DNA of 64,000 nt from Litsea cubeba. Its lineage: Eukaryota; Streptophyta; Magnoliopsida; Laurales; Lauraceae. Below the pieces are notes generated by a model. The model made no database searches and had not been told where the DNA came from. It saw only the letters and a list, made by a program, of their open reading frames with translations. The translations under genes were made by a program, and so were the position numbers. Location: the NCBI GenBank assembly GCA_012931725.1, contig CM022945.1:154467400-154531399 (forward strand), in the 5' to 3' direction. Every line of letters starts with the position of its first letter. Positions within the stretch are counted from its first letter, which is position 1. This document shows, one piece after another, positions 39,881-51,500 of this stretch.

Positions 39881-41490
39881 TTTGTGCAAGAGTTGCACAA
39901 GTACTTCTTCTTTTCCCTCTGCTAGTTCTCCTCCTAGTTCCTCCTTTGACTTCCTAGTAGTTTTTCTCTTGGAGATCCCACCATCTTCTTGAGAAGAGAG
40001 AATCTGATACGGGTCATAGCGTGGAAGATCAACAGGTCTTAGAGATTTCTATTTGATTCATGAAAGAGTTCATCATCAAAGAAAGTAGCAAATTCTCCAT
40101 TAGAGCATGTAAGACCCCGACCCCCCATTTCTCTGTTTAGTATTGTTTTAATCGTGGTTTAGCTTCTTAAGCGATATTTGAGTTGGTTTGACTTTGTTTT
40201 GAGTTTGACTAGACTTTTCCATAGCCTTGGAGATTTAGAGGACCATTGACTTTGGTTTGACCCGGTCCATATGATATGTATTTTTATGAGAAATTACTTT
40301 CGATTTCTAAAAATTCTGAATTTGATGTATTTTGACTCATTTTATGAAGTTTAACAACTTTCATGTTTTGACCATTATGATTTGATGATCAGAAAATGCG
40401 TTTTTCGGGAATAAGGGCAAAACTGACTTTTCACACTAAATCTGTCCATGAATTTCGAAAATTTCAGAATTTGGGGAAAATATACTTTTTGGAAAGTAGA
40501 AATTTCGATGATCGATTTTGTCTTCTTCGTCGATCTCATTCGGGACCCGCAAATGCTAGTTTTGGCCTTCGTAAGTTTGGGGCCCATGGGGCCCAGCCCA
40601 TTTACTCTTTATAAGAAGCCATGGGTTCTCCTCTTTCCCCATTCTTCTTCATTTTCCTGCAACAAAAGGGGAGTTAGGGTTTTCTCCCAGCACTTTCTCT
40701 CTCTTCATGTATCTCTTGTTCTTTGAGGCTAAATGGAGGAATGATCTCATCATCTTCTTCTCCATCTTCCAAACTTCCCTTAGATGCCATTTTTGAGAGA
40801 TTTGAGCTAGAGAAGATCCATCTTTCAAGCTCTTCTTCTTTGTTTGAGCTTCAAAAAGGTTAGCAATGGATTTCTTTCTTCAAATCTTGGTTTTCCAAAC
40901 CATTTAGAATGTTTTTGTTATATATGCAAAGAGTTTTCATGGAGATTTGAAAATGATTGGTTTCTAGGGCTTCTTTTTGAGCTATTTTGGGGGTTTTGTG
41001 ATTTTGGAGCTTGGGACTAAAGCACCATCTTGGAGTGATTTACATCTTCTCTTGACCAAGGCAAGTAGATTATCCAGCTAATATAATGATTGTTACTTGA
41101 TATTAATGATCTCATGGATTTGCATTCTACATTGTTTTCTTCTTACAAATGGATGGATTTAACTTTGAATGATTGAACATTGGTATTGTTTATGGCTTCC
41201 CAAATTGATGTTTCAACTACTTAAAATCACTTGGTGATGCATCTCCTTGGATCCATTATGAATGTCTTTATGTTAGTGTTTTTGATATAGAAATGCTTTG
41301 TTTGTATTAGATTCATTTGATGGGAATGGAATAATTTAGTGCATTAGTGTTTTAATGGACTTGAATTGGCAAGGAGAAGCCCAAATATATGTGAAAATGT
41401 GTAAGAAGGGAAGAAGGGAAAGAAAAATCAGAAAAATGCAAGGAAAATGTGCATTTCTGCACTTGGGACGGACTGGGACAGAGCCCAGTC

Positions 41491-41547
41491 CGCTCGAGCG
41501 GCCCTCTGGATGGGCCTCGCTCGAGCGAGCCCAGGGTCGCTCGAGCG
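41491..41547. repeat. Three CGCTCGAGCG-type palindromes in the B LTR
   Basis: Perfect palindromes at 41491-41500, 41516-41529 (14 bases) and 41538-41547, alternating with GCCC/GGGC words. Confidence 0.93.
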
Positions 41548-42239
41548 GACCCAGCCCAGTTCTGGGCCCTTTTCAGGGCCTCGTTTGAGGGTCTCTTTTA
41601 AGTAAATTGTAAGCCTAATTTAAGGCTGATTCTTGGGCTTTTTCTAAACTTGTTTGAGGTCTGTATTAGCCTTCTTTCCTCTTTACTTTGGGGCCCACTA
41701 ATCTTCTTTTTAATGCTTGGAAACCCATGAAAGTTTGGGATTACGCGTGATACTTGGAATTTGTGAAATGGGAATGGGAACAATGAGAGAATGAGCGTGT
41801 GTGAAGTTACCCGGGAATCTTTCGAGTCTCAATTCACACTTTATCATTTAAATGTTGTGGAGTTTCATTGGCATCAAACATATTCTCTTAATAATCAATG
41901 TTTAAAGGTTAAATGTGCATTGAGATGGTTCCTTGGTAAGTCATTAAGTCATTCTACACAATTCCATTCCATTTCAAGTTAGAGAATGTATTTGTAGTTG
42001 TATTTGTATTCTTTGGTAAACTAATTTGAGTAGCATCGGTGATTTGTTATAGAATCATGGGGTTTTCCATATTCGAAAGGATTGATCGTATGATTTTATA
42101 CAAATCACTTTGATGTGTATTTAGGCGGTTTACCATGGAATTCGTATGTTTTCTCCGAATCGATTTGAAAGGAGATTGGAGTGGTTCGCCACATTCGGAT
42201 TTCTTCAATGAAACTATTATTTTGAAAAGACTGTTATTT

Positions 42240-42383
42240 TGAAAATAAAACCTCAAGGCAAGACGGGGCCAGAGCTTGGTAGTGCGAGCCCCTGAGCCGA
42301 AGAGATTATGATTTCAAAAACGAAACCTCGAGGCAAGATGGGGCCAGAGCTTTGTAGCGTGAGCCCATGAGCCAAAGGGAATA
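42240..42383 (+). repeat. 72-bp tandem duplication in the B LTR
   Basis: AAACCTCaAGGCAAGA.GGGGCCAGAGCTT recurs at about 42247 and 42324, including GTGAGCCC.TGAGCC words. It is not present in element A. Confidence 0.8.
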
Positions 42384-43567
42384 TTATGGTTTGAGTTGTA
42401 TCGGTTTGGGTTTTAAAAACTAAATGCACCACTAGGCTTAGGTCACCTTATCGGGCTGATCACCCAGCTTGAGATCTTTAATTTGTCTGCCAGCTGCAGT
42501 TTGGATTCTGTCTGTACCGACCATGGCAACGGTTCTTATCTGCCGGTCCCACGCGTAGTGGCTACGGTTCTGATTCTACTTCTGGTTCCACGTATAGTGG
42601 CTACGGTTCTGTCTGCTCCTTTTTACTTCGGTAATAGGAGAATATAGCTGTGTGGTTGCCAATGTTTTACTTGTCTATTAATTTATTTTATGACTATTGT
42701 TTGTTTATATTCAGTATATTCGTTGAATTGTTAATGCTTATGAAATCGATCTTTTATCGTATTGCCTTTATTATTCAGGATTTCAAATGTATTACCAATT
42801 ATTAAGTGTTCTGCGTAGGCTGTTATCCTTTCGAGATATTTATGCTCCAGAGACTGTTCATTTATTTACCTTGATATTTATGTTCGGTCTTTCGATCGTT
42901 TTATCATGATTTATTGTTATTATTATTTGGACTCTTTAATCGGTTTTACAATGATTTCATAAGGTTTTATGAACGTCCTTTGTTTCATATTACTTGTTGA
43001 TTTACTTGCCAGACCGTCGTGTCTGACCCTGTTTGTTTGGTGCCAGATTCCTCCCTTTCTATTTTTAGGTGTTTGATCGGAGGAGGTGGTGGGACCGCCG
43101 GTCTGACGTGAGAGGCCGCCCATTGATATCATCTAGATGTCAAGTTTGGCACCGGAGCTCGTAAAATCACTTGGGGTAGTATGTCACTTAGTGGTTTATT
43201 TGTATGGCCGTGTTAGCCTTTTTCATTGGGTTTGTAATTAAGACATTTATTAATTGTAATTTGAATATGTGGGAAATAAATAGTCTTGTTACTACCAGCT
43301 CAGTGTTCTTTGGATTATGATTTGTGCCAGTCTGCTTATGTGATGGCTTTATGATGTTGGTTGCGTGCGACACGGAACCCGATGGCCACGGATTCCGAGT
43401 CGTAACACCATATTTAGCTTCCGCGAAAATACACTCTGATCGTGATGGAATTTGATTATCCTCATTCACGCGGATCTTGGGAAATATAGCAAAAGTTTCA
43501 AATTATCCCAAAATTTCGCATCCCGAGGTCGGATCACTGTAGGGCTCGGTTTCGGGGTGTGACAGAT

Positions 43568-43584
43568 TGGTATCAGAGCTGGTT
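43568..43584 (+). promoter_or_regulatory. Primer binding site of element B, initiator tRNA-Met
   Basis: TGGTATCAGAGCTGGTT, one base shorter than the A site where CCAGG became CTGG. It starts four bases after the LTR end. Confidence 0.9.
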
Positions 43585-46368
43585 AGTTTCTAGGAAATAA
43601 AACACTCTTGAGACATTAAGACGTGTGGTGAGGATTCGTTAGATTGTGTCGATTTGTTTTCTCGTGTCCTTGTTTCTTTGGATTTGAGTCGGCTTTTCTT
43701 TCAGTTCAGGAGACTTTGCTTGTCTTTTCTTTTAGTTCTCATTGTTGGGAGATTTGGATGACCAAATTTCCTCCTTAGTGGTGGAGAATTTGAAGTCTCC
43801 ATACTCTTGTTCGGTGTCTTTTGTCTATGCTTGTGTCGGAGACTAAGAACCCTCTGGACTTGGTATGTTGTTTTCGGAGAACATCAGCAGACTTTCAGCC
43901 TTCGGCATCTTCATTGTGGTTAATAAGTGAAGACATGTGCATTTGCCCGCCAAAGTAGAACTTGAGCCGTATTTGAAGATCCCCTCTCAGCTAATCGAAG
44001 ATCATCAAGCAGCGTACCAAGGTAAGTAAATGTGGATTTTGGGTGAACTCAGACCATCTTTCCAAGATGAAGGACTATAAAAGGCATATCAGCTATTGAT
44101 TTTATGAAGGGAGAGGTGATTCTTAGTTGGTAAGACTAGAAGTTAGTACAAGAAACTCAGGGATTTCCCGGATTCGATGAGCCTTGTCATGGTTTTGGTC
44201 GAGAATTTCTGTAACTTGTAGCTCAGCCAGTGTAGTTGATTCAGCGGTAATACCAAGTGGATGGTTAGTTGTAGTCAAGATAATTTTCGGCAGCAGTGGA
44301 AATGTTGTGAGTTTTACCGACTTACAGGGTATTGGATTGGACAATGTGTAGATGCAAGTGAATACCTCAGTTAAGGTGATGTCCACTTCTTGATGAGAAT
44401 GATTTTCGTGATGTTTTCATCTTTTGTTATGTTTTCCTTAATGTCTATGACTTATTCTTGCAGTGTTTAAACAATGGATTTATGTTTCTTCTTTAAGGCT
44501 TATCTTTGAAATAAATTATGTCATTATACTCTTTTTATGAGTCACATGATTTTGTTTTCATAAGGTTTTGTGTTTCGAATTTTTGTTTAATCTTCTTAAG
44601 ACATTGTTACACAATGATCTTAGAGTTTTGCCCTTGTTTTAATTCTCTTAAACGTTGACATCTACATTTCAAAACCTAAATGATTTCAAAAATTTTGTAT
44701 ATGTTTGGTTGGGAATGGATGGATGTTTTAATGATGGATTATAGGGACTAATGGATAAACTGACCTTTAAAAGCATGTAACTAAAATTGTGTTTCTTTTT
44801 CAAAGTACGATGTGAAATTTCTATTTCATTGATTCATTTTCTTTGGCTATGTAAAATGAACTTCCTAGGGGTTTTTGTGTTCAGATTATATGTGGATTCC
44901 TGCATTTGTTTTAACATTCAACTGTGTTTGGATTTCTGCAGGATTTTTATAAGTAAATGTGTTTGGATTTTCCACAGGATTTTTATGGACAAATGAGTTC
45001 AGATTTCGACAAGGTTTAGTGTTTAACTAACACTCAGATTTTTACAAAGTTTAATGTATTGTCATACTATATGAATTTGATTTATTTTTGAAATCCTAAT
45101 TGGAAATTGTTGAGTGTTTCAATGATTTGTTTGGTTATGAAAATATGAATTTCAAAATGGATGATGTTATTTCATACTCGAACCTTGATAAACTTTATTT
45201 AAGTTTTATTTGATAATTTGGAAGTTCAATTTCTATTATGTTTTAAAATGATGAAATTTAGCTAAGTAATTGTTTTAGTCATTATGTTTAAAATTTTAAG
45301 ATTTGTTTTGTATTAAATGGAATGAGTTGTAATGGCTTATGGTTGGAGTTTGGAAGTGTAAGAATTGAAGGGTTGATAGATGTCAGGACGTGTACTGGTT
45401 CAGTTGAAGATAAAGTTGGATCTATGAGAGAGTAAATATCATTCAAGACTTGGATTGGAAGTTTTAACTTATCAGGGAATGATGCCAGCTTGGCAGGTCT
45501 ATTTTGTTGATAACACAGTACCAGGTGAGAGATCAAGAGCAGCAAGCAGATGGAATCAGATGTGGGCAGGAATTCTGAGTACGGCACAAAAAGATTAGAA
45601 TATGGAGTTGTGAACACAGATTGGATTTCCAAGGTCGACTTTACATGTCAAGGGTAGAAGACTTGAGGAGTGAAATCTCAAGAAACAAGCCATGCGAAGT
45701 TTCGACACAGAACAACTCAGCAGGTTATGGCAGTTTGACATCTGGTTTATGGTAGTGTGACATCTGGGTTGTAGCAGACCAAGTCAGTGACAGGAGACCT
45801 ATGGAATTTGGAGTTTGTGATTTCGGAACGAAAAAGGATTGACGATATACTTGGAGGCCAGAAGCTGATGATGCATTCGAGAAACATAGTTAGAGCAAAC
45901 ATATGGAATTCCAGAATTTTTAGGGATGAAGATTTTTCAGTGAAGGCATGTCTACGATCACATCTTCGTGCAAGCATCGGGAGCGCCGTGTACAGCTTTG
46001 AAGGATTTAAGGCACAGAATTCCCAAGTGATAGAAAGAGGCATAACTTGCAGTTTCTTGGACCGACAATGACTGACAAGGTAAGTAAAAGAAGTGACCCA
46101 GTACGGGAACGACAGATGACACCAAGGTTGATTAGAAGAATTGTTGAAGTCGAGTTTGGTCAGAGAAGCATGTTTTTGAGCAGATATGTGGAATAGTGTG
46201 AAGCATTTAATCGAATCAGAATGTTGTTGACCGTGCATCTCAACGTCAGGTGTGATAAGAGGGTATCTCAGTTGCTGAGGTTTAGCGTAGGGTGTCAGTG
46301 TTTTCTTTTGTCTTTTGGGTTTTTTATTTTGATTTGGTTTAGACCATTTGGAGGACCAAATGGGTTCT

Positions 46369-46383
46369 AAGGGGGGGGGAGGA
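46369..46383 (+). promoter_or_regulatory. Polypurine tract of element B
   Basis: AA, a run of eight G, then AGGA or similar, directly before the LTR start TGTAAGACC at 46384. Confidence 0.88.
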
Positions 46384-46964
46384 TGTAAGACCCCGACCAG
46401 CAATTTCTCTGTTTAGTATTGTTTTAATCGTGGTTTAGCTTCTTAAGCGATATTTGAGTTGGTTTGACTTTGTTTTGAGTTTGACTAGACTTTTCCATAG
46501 CCTTGGAGATTTTGAGGACCATTGACTTTGGTTTGACCCGGTCCATATGATATGTATTTTTATGAGAAATTACTTTCGATTTCTAAAAATTCTGAATTTG
46601 ATGTATTTTGACTCATTTTATGAAGTTTAACAACTTTCATGTTTTGACCATTTTGATTCGATGATCAGAAAATACGTTTTTCGGGAAAAAGAGCAAAACT
46701 GACTTTTCACACTAAATCTGTCCATGAATTTCGAAAATTTCAGAATTTGGGGAAAATATACTTTTTGGAAAGTAGAAATTTCGATGATCGATTTTGTTTT
46801 CTTCATCGATCTCATTCGGGACCCGCAAATGCTAGTTTTGGCCTTCGTAAGTTTGGGGCCCATGGGGCCCAGCCCATTTACTCTTTATAAGAAGCCATGG
46901 GTTCTCCTCTTTCCCCATTCTTCTTCATTTTCCTGCAACAAAAGGGGAGTTAGGGTTTTCTCCC
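46384..46964 (+). mobile_element. Start of the element B 3' LTR, cut by Tat-R
   Basis: It matches 40108-40690 closely and stops after GGTTTTCTCCC, where the intact 5' LTR continues AGCAC. CTCCC (46960-46964) is the expected left target duplication of Tat-R. Confidence 0.93.
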
Positions 46965-47693
46965 TGTTGACACCAAAAATGTCACTTTGCCTTTCCAAGA
47001 TCCAAAGAGCTACATGAAGTCGCAACCTGCCATAAATAGGCAATGCTGCTTCCAAAAATAAAATCTTGTCAGAATCAAACAAAAACTGCAAGATTCTTCC
47101 AGACAGCCAAAAGAGGAGTACACAAGAAGTTTCAAGCCATTTCAAGATCATTTGGCCTAACTTCGCTTCTCCGACAGCCAAATCAAGCCTCTCGGCGGTA
47201 AAGCTCTCCGGGACCATGATTTCCAAGACAGAACCTATGGATCATCTTAAAATGACTCCAATAGGTTCCCTGTCAAATTTCAAGTCAATCGGACATCGGT
47301 TGACCGCACATCAAACCGCGACATCTTCATCGTGATAAAAAGCAAGTCTGCAGGTGATAGGACCCCAAACGGCTTCGAAACTCAAACAAGAGCCTATGGT
47401 TGGTCTTATTTATTGCTCAAGAGGCTTCACACCAAATTTCAGGTCATTCCGACATCGTTTGACCCAGTTTCAGCTTCTGACGGGAAATCGGCAACTCTGC
47501 GCGACAAAGTCTTCGGCTTTCTCAGGAAATTAGAAACTTTGCAAAATAAAATGCAAGGATTCTCATCAGGTTTCCTACAAAGAAATCAGGCCAATAAATG
47601 ATCAAAATGTCAAAGAAAAGTACAGAAGGAAAAAGAATCAAAAAAGAGCAAAAACGGACGCAAAACGGGACCAAAAAAGGGGAAAACCCCCCC

Positions 47694-47738
47694 AGGGTCG
47701 CAGGCCCCTGCGACCCTAGGCCAGGGTCGCCGGCGACC
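47694..47738. repeat. GC-rich palindrome pair in the Tat-R LTR
   Basis: Arms AGGGTCGCAGG and CCTGCGACCCT are separated by two bases (47694-47717), followed by the perfect palindrome GGTCGCCGGCGACC (47725-47738). Confidence 0.93.
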
Positions 47739-48418
47739 ATGGACCCCGGGGTCGCCGGGAAAGCCCCGGAAACCCCGGTTTTCGCCGTTTTTTTTCGCGA
47801 TTCGAGAAGCCCAGCCTCTGGTACTTTCCAAAATTCATGCTTTTGGGAAACCAAGTCCTCTGATATCCGTCCAAAACACGGGTAAATCATCAAGAGTATC
47901 GAAGACAGTATTGATCGCCACCCGGTCAACAAAAAAAGTGTGCTTTCCACCCGACCGATCGAGAAATCGACAGGACAGATGGCACCGACCCGCTGTTGGC
48001 AACAAGCACCTGAAATTACATGGTCATCTGATGTCGATCTACATGAAGATCCATCGATGATCATCGACAGAAGAATTCCAAAAGACATGGCACGGCCCGC
48101 GACTCTTCAGCTGCTCGGCGACCACTTAATGCGATTAATTGACTAGCTTTATTACAGTCATTAATCCATTTCTTTGGACGGCCCAATCAGAAGCAAGCAT
48201 TTGGGAGTTACAAGTCAAGAGATTCATGGCATTTAACCCATGAAACTCCTCCCATCATGGCGATTAAAGGCGATTAAATGCCCTCAATCTCCTCCGGCCA
48301 ATCAGAAGCCAAGAAAAAGGAGTTACAAAATAAACAATTCAATTTTGTAACTCCTCCCATTATGCGGCTTAATGACATTAAAAGCCCATAAACCCACCTA
48401 AAAGGCTACCTAAAAGCC

Positions 48419-48426
48419 TATAAATA
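48419..48426 (+). promoter_or_regulatory. TATA box of the Tat-R LTR
   Basis: AAGCCTATAAATAGGAGG; the same core and spacing as in the other Tat LTRs. Confidence 0.75.
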
Positions 48427-49296
48427 GGAGGGCTCTCCAAGAAGAAAGGATATCACAGAACAAAAAAAGATCGGAAAAAAGACACAACAAACATCAGACA
48501 GCAGTCAGAAATCCAGAGAAAAGAAAAAGAGAGAAAACTCTGCGGAAGTTCTACACCGGCCACCGCAACAAGGTGACAAAAGTCCCTTGGGGGGTACCCC
48601 CCCCCCAAGGTCCTTGCCTTCTCCTCCTGCCTCCAATGGCTTAGATATGGCTTTTTCAGCCCGTCTACTCGGTTTTTTATTGGACATAGGACCTTCCTTT
48701 GGTCTTTGTCTTCTAAAAACCCGAGGTTATAGCCAAGCCAAGCGAATCAAATAGCATCCTCTGTTCTCATCTGCATGGATGATGGCGAAGCCCACATATG
48801 GCTTGCGACCGTCAATCTAAACGAGTCCCCCACAATCTCCTGAGAAGTTAGATCCTCCTTTTCTTGCTTTTCATTGTAGTTTGTATTTTTTTAAAAGAGA
48901 CAAAAATCACAACTCTTGTCTTTCATTATTGATAAGAATTGTAAATCGGCTATAAATGCCAAAAATCGGCTATAAACGCCAAAAATCGGCTATAAATGCC
49001 AAAATCGGCTATAAATGCCAAAAAATCGCCTTTCACGGCAAATCAAGAAAATGTCTCTTTTCTTAAATATATGTGCAATGGAAAACTTGAAAGAAGTTGA
49101 TTTGCTTTTTACTTGCGAAGGTTGATCTCCGGATCACCACTTGTAATTCCAAGTAAAAATAGAAAATCTGGCACACCTACAAAAAAAGAAATGTTGATGC
49201 ACGCCCCTGCCCCCCGGTTACGAAAGGGTCGGACCCGACGGACTCCCACGTCCGCCGACCTCGGTAGGAACCGAGCAGGAGCGCGGTCCATCAAGC

Positions 49297-49318
49297 TGGC
49301 ATCACCCGGTGGGACTCG
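49297..49318 (+). promoter_or_regulatory. Putative primer binding site of Tat-R
   Basis: TGGCATCACCCGGTGGGACT starts three bases after the LTR end and differs at two positions from the Tat-L site. Tentatively tRNA-Lys-like. Confidence 0.45.
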
Positions 49319-49539
49319 TTTATTTGAGAACACGATGCTAGAAATGAAATATTTGCATATCATATATTTTGCTCTATGCTTATATTTCTTTTCTCGATTC
49401 CTTGGCTACTTTATAATTGGTGGCCTATGTTGAATTCTGCAAAAAAAAATGAGATGAGATTTTTTGTTTGGAAATTTCTAATTCTTTGAATTTATTTCCA
49501 TTCTTTCTCTTTTCAAAAAAAAAATTTTAAAAAAAAAAA

Positions 49540-50425
49540 AAACAAAAAAAATCAGATTTGTCATTTTTGGATTCAAAATTGAGAAACCTTGATCCGTTCC
49601 TATCGTTCATCGCGCTTGCAGAAATGTTGAGCCTGTTCGACTAAGGTTTTGGGCCATGGTTTCTCTTCGATGAGTTCATTAAAAAATCAAAAAAAAAATA
49701 TATATATATAAAAAAAAAAAAAATTTTTTAGATTTCTCAATTTGGATTCAAAATTGAGAAACCTTGATCTGTTCCTATCGTTCATCGCGCTTGCAGAAAT
49801 GTTGAGCCTGTTCGACTAAGGTTTTGGGCCATGGTTTCTCTTCGATGAGTTCATCAAAAAAAAAATATATATATATATATATAAAAAAAAAAATTTTTAG
49901 ATTTCTCAATTTGGATTCAAAATTGAGAAACCTTGATCCGTTCCTATCGTTCATCGCGCTTGCAGAAATGTTGAGCCTGTTCGACTAAGGTTTTGGGCCA
50001 TGGTTTCTCTTCGATGAGTTCATTAAAAAATAAAAAAAAAAAATATATATATATATAAAAAAAAAAAAAAAAAATTTTAGATTTCTCAATTTGGATTCAA
50101 AATTGAGAAACCTTGATCCGTTCCTATCGTTCATCGCGCTTGCAGAAATGTTGAGCCTGTTCGACTAAGGTTTTGGGCCATGGTTTCTCTTCGATGAGTT
50201 CATTAAAAAATAAAAAAAAAATATATATATATATATAAAAAAAAAAAATTTTTTAGATTTCTCAATTTGGATTCAAAATTGAGAAACCTTGATCTGTTCC
50301 TATCGTTCATCGCGCTTGCAGAAATGTTGAGCCTGTTCGACTAAGGTTTTGGGCCATGGTTTCTCTTCGATGAATTCATAAAAATAAAAAAAAAAAAAAA
50401 TATATATATATATAAAAAAAAAAAG
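49540..50425 (+). repeat. Five ~175-bp tandem repeats in the Tat-R leader
   Basis: GGATTCAAAATTGAGAAACC recurs at 49569, 49744, 49913, 50093 and 50269 (periods 175, 169, 180, 176). Each unit ends TTCTCTTCGATGAGTTCAT and is joined by A runs plus a TATATATA linker of variable length. Units are nearly identical, so the expansion is recent. Tat-L has two. Confidence 0.95.
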
Positions 50426-50636
50426 ACATAGACCACTAAGGTTAAACCAACTGTGTTCTTTGATCATGGTTGATTCAAAGAAAAGCCTTGTCCAGAGTGT
50501 GGAGACAGCTTGACTGTTCTAGGCAAGGGTCCTCCAAACGGGTTCATTAAGTAATCCTACCCTTACCTGGGGGCAATTCTATCAATCAAGATTTCATAAG
50601 ACCGGGTTAGGAGGCCTATGTGTACTCTCTCGTCTT
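50426..50636 (+). other. Unique leader segment of Tat-R
   Basis: About 210 bases without repeats or ORF, matching 14810-15020 in Tat-L. No function recognised. Confidence 0.6.
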
Positions 50637-50823
50637 TTAAATAAAAAATAAATAAATAAAAAAAAAATATATAAAAATTTTAAAATAAAAAATAAAAAAT
50701 AAAAAAAAAATTTCAAAAAAATCTTAAAAAAAAAATTAATAAAAATAAATAAATAAAAATAAAAATAAAAAAAAAGATTTTTTTTAAAAAAAAAAAAAAA
50801 AAAAAAATCTTCAAAAAAAAAAA
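50637..50823. repeat. Low-complexity A/T tract
   Basis: A runs with T, the counterpart of 14619-14800. Confidence 0.9.
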
Positions 50824-51115
50824 CTTCCGTCATTTTGGGTTTAGATTGGAGAAATCTTGGTCTTCTTCTTTCTGAGCACTGGCGCTCGCGGAAATCGCTG
50901 AGCCCGTGTTCAGATTGGAGTGCCTTTTGCTCTCTTTGATGAACCCGATATTGGCCTTTCAAAAGAAAACTCGTCATTTTTAGATTCAGATCCGAGAAAT
51001 CATGGTTCATTTCTTTCTGAGCACTGGCGCTCGCGGAAATCGCTGAGCCCGTGTTCAGATTGGAATACCATCTGCTCTCTTTGATGAATCCAATCTTGAC
51101 CTTTCAAAACAGAGA
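50824..51115 (+). repeat. Two ~140-bp leader units
   Basis: TTTCTGAGCACTGGCGCTCG followed by CGGAAATCGCTGAGCCCGTG recurs at about 50867 and 51013. It is the counterpart of 14330-14612. The segment 51116-51500 that follows is unique leader without repeats. Confidence 0.85.
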
Positions 51116-51500
51116 ATCTCATCTCATAGATGCGGTCTCAAAACATTTGTGTCTAGCGGTACTAGTACGCCCTTTCAGGGTCTACTGTATTGCGACCGGC
51201 ACATCTGTAACTCCAACTTTATATTCTTCTTACCTCGAGCAAGCTCTGCTTCTCGATAAGTCGAATTTAAGTTCACAATTGCTTCTAGCAGTCACTGGGA
51301 TGCCCATTCCGGGCTTACCACACCTGCGATCAGAACAATTGTACCCTCTATGGCATTTTGCCTTCCTCATATTGTTTGGGTCATCTACCTCGAGCAATTT
51401 GAAAAGACGAAATCATAGAACTTCCCATTTATGATCATTATATTCTTGTGATTACTAATGGATGTGGTCTTGTTTCAGAAATTTTCGAAAAAAACTAACA

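Larger units (their letters stand above)
38666..40107 (+). mobile_element. Copia-like LTR 'F', truncated by element B
   Basis: It starts TGTTAGTTTTATGGACTC, which looks like a Copia LTR start. It carries a strong TATA box (GTGCTATAAAAGGAGAG, 39796), upstream GAAGTGAGACTTC repeats (39545-39759), and palindromic GGACGTCC words just downstream (39816-39873). The sequence then runs directly into element B at 40108 (GAGCA before it is the expected target duplication). The family and left border are uncertain. Confidence 0.5.
40108..43564 (+). mobile_element. 5' LTR of element B
   Basis: 3457 bp from TGTAAGACCCC to GGGGTGTGACA. TATA box at 40608-40616. The palindromic stretch at 41491-41547 is CGCTCGAGCG, CTCGCTCGAGCGAG, CGCTCGAGCG, replacing the A-type GCTCGCTATAGCGAGC. 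A 72-bp tandem duplication lies at 42240-42383. The conserved U5 box (TTTGGTGCCAGAT ... ATCTAGATGTC) is at about 43008-43160. Confidence 0.9.
43565..46383 (+). other. Non-coding interior of element B
   Basis: 2819 bp, collinear with the interior of A, with no recognisable gag or pol. A 218-codon minus-strand ORF (45747-46403) overlaps the polypurine tract and LTR start and has no family signature, so I do not call it a gene. Confidence 0.8.
40108..46964 (+). mobile_element. Element B: second LARD-like element, split by Tat-R
   Basis: 5' LTR 40108-43564, primer site 43568, non-coding interior 43565-46383, polypurine tract 46369-46383, and the first 581 bases of the 3' LTR (46384-46964), where Tat-R is inserted. 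The rest of the 3' LTR should lie right of the window. It is the same family as element A, with a somewhat shorter interior (2819 bp). It is inserted in LTR F; only the left candidate duplication (GAGCA, 40103-40107) is visible. Confidence 0.9.
46965..49293 (+). mobile_element. 5' LTR of Tat-R (2329 bp)
   Basis: Begins TGTTGACACCAAAAATGTCA, ends GCGGTCCATCA. It is about 250-290 bases shorter than the other Tat LTRs because about two of the ~150-bp internal units are missing near 47180. TATA box at 48419. Palindromes lie at 47694-47717 (11-base arms, 2-base loop) and 47725-47738 (GGTCGCCGGCGACC). The C/G-run palindrome is at 48585-48610. Four GGCTATAAAtGCC motifs lie at about 48947-49021. Confidence 0.93.

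Noticed and set aside
45747..46403. 218-codon minus-strand ORF at the right end of the element B interior
   Set aside because: It runs antisense across the polypurine tract into the LTR, has no family motif, and its relative in element A is broken into short pieces. Most likely chance.
49540..50425. Possible CRISPR-like array
   Set aside because: Units of ~175 bp are contiguous and similar throughout, with only A/T linkers and no unique spacers; the context is a plant retroelement leader.
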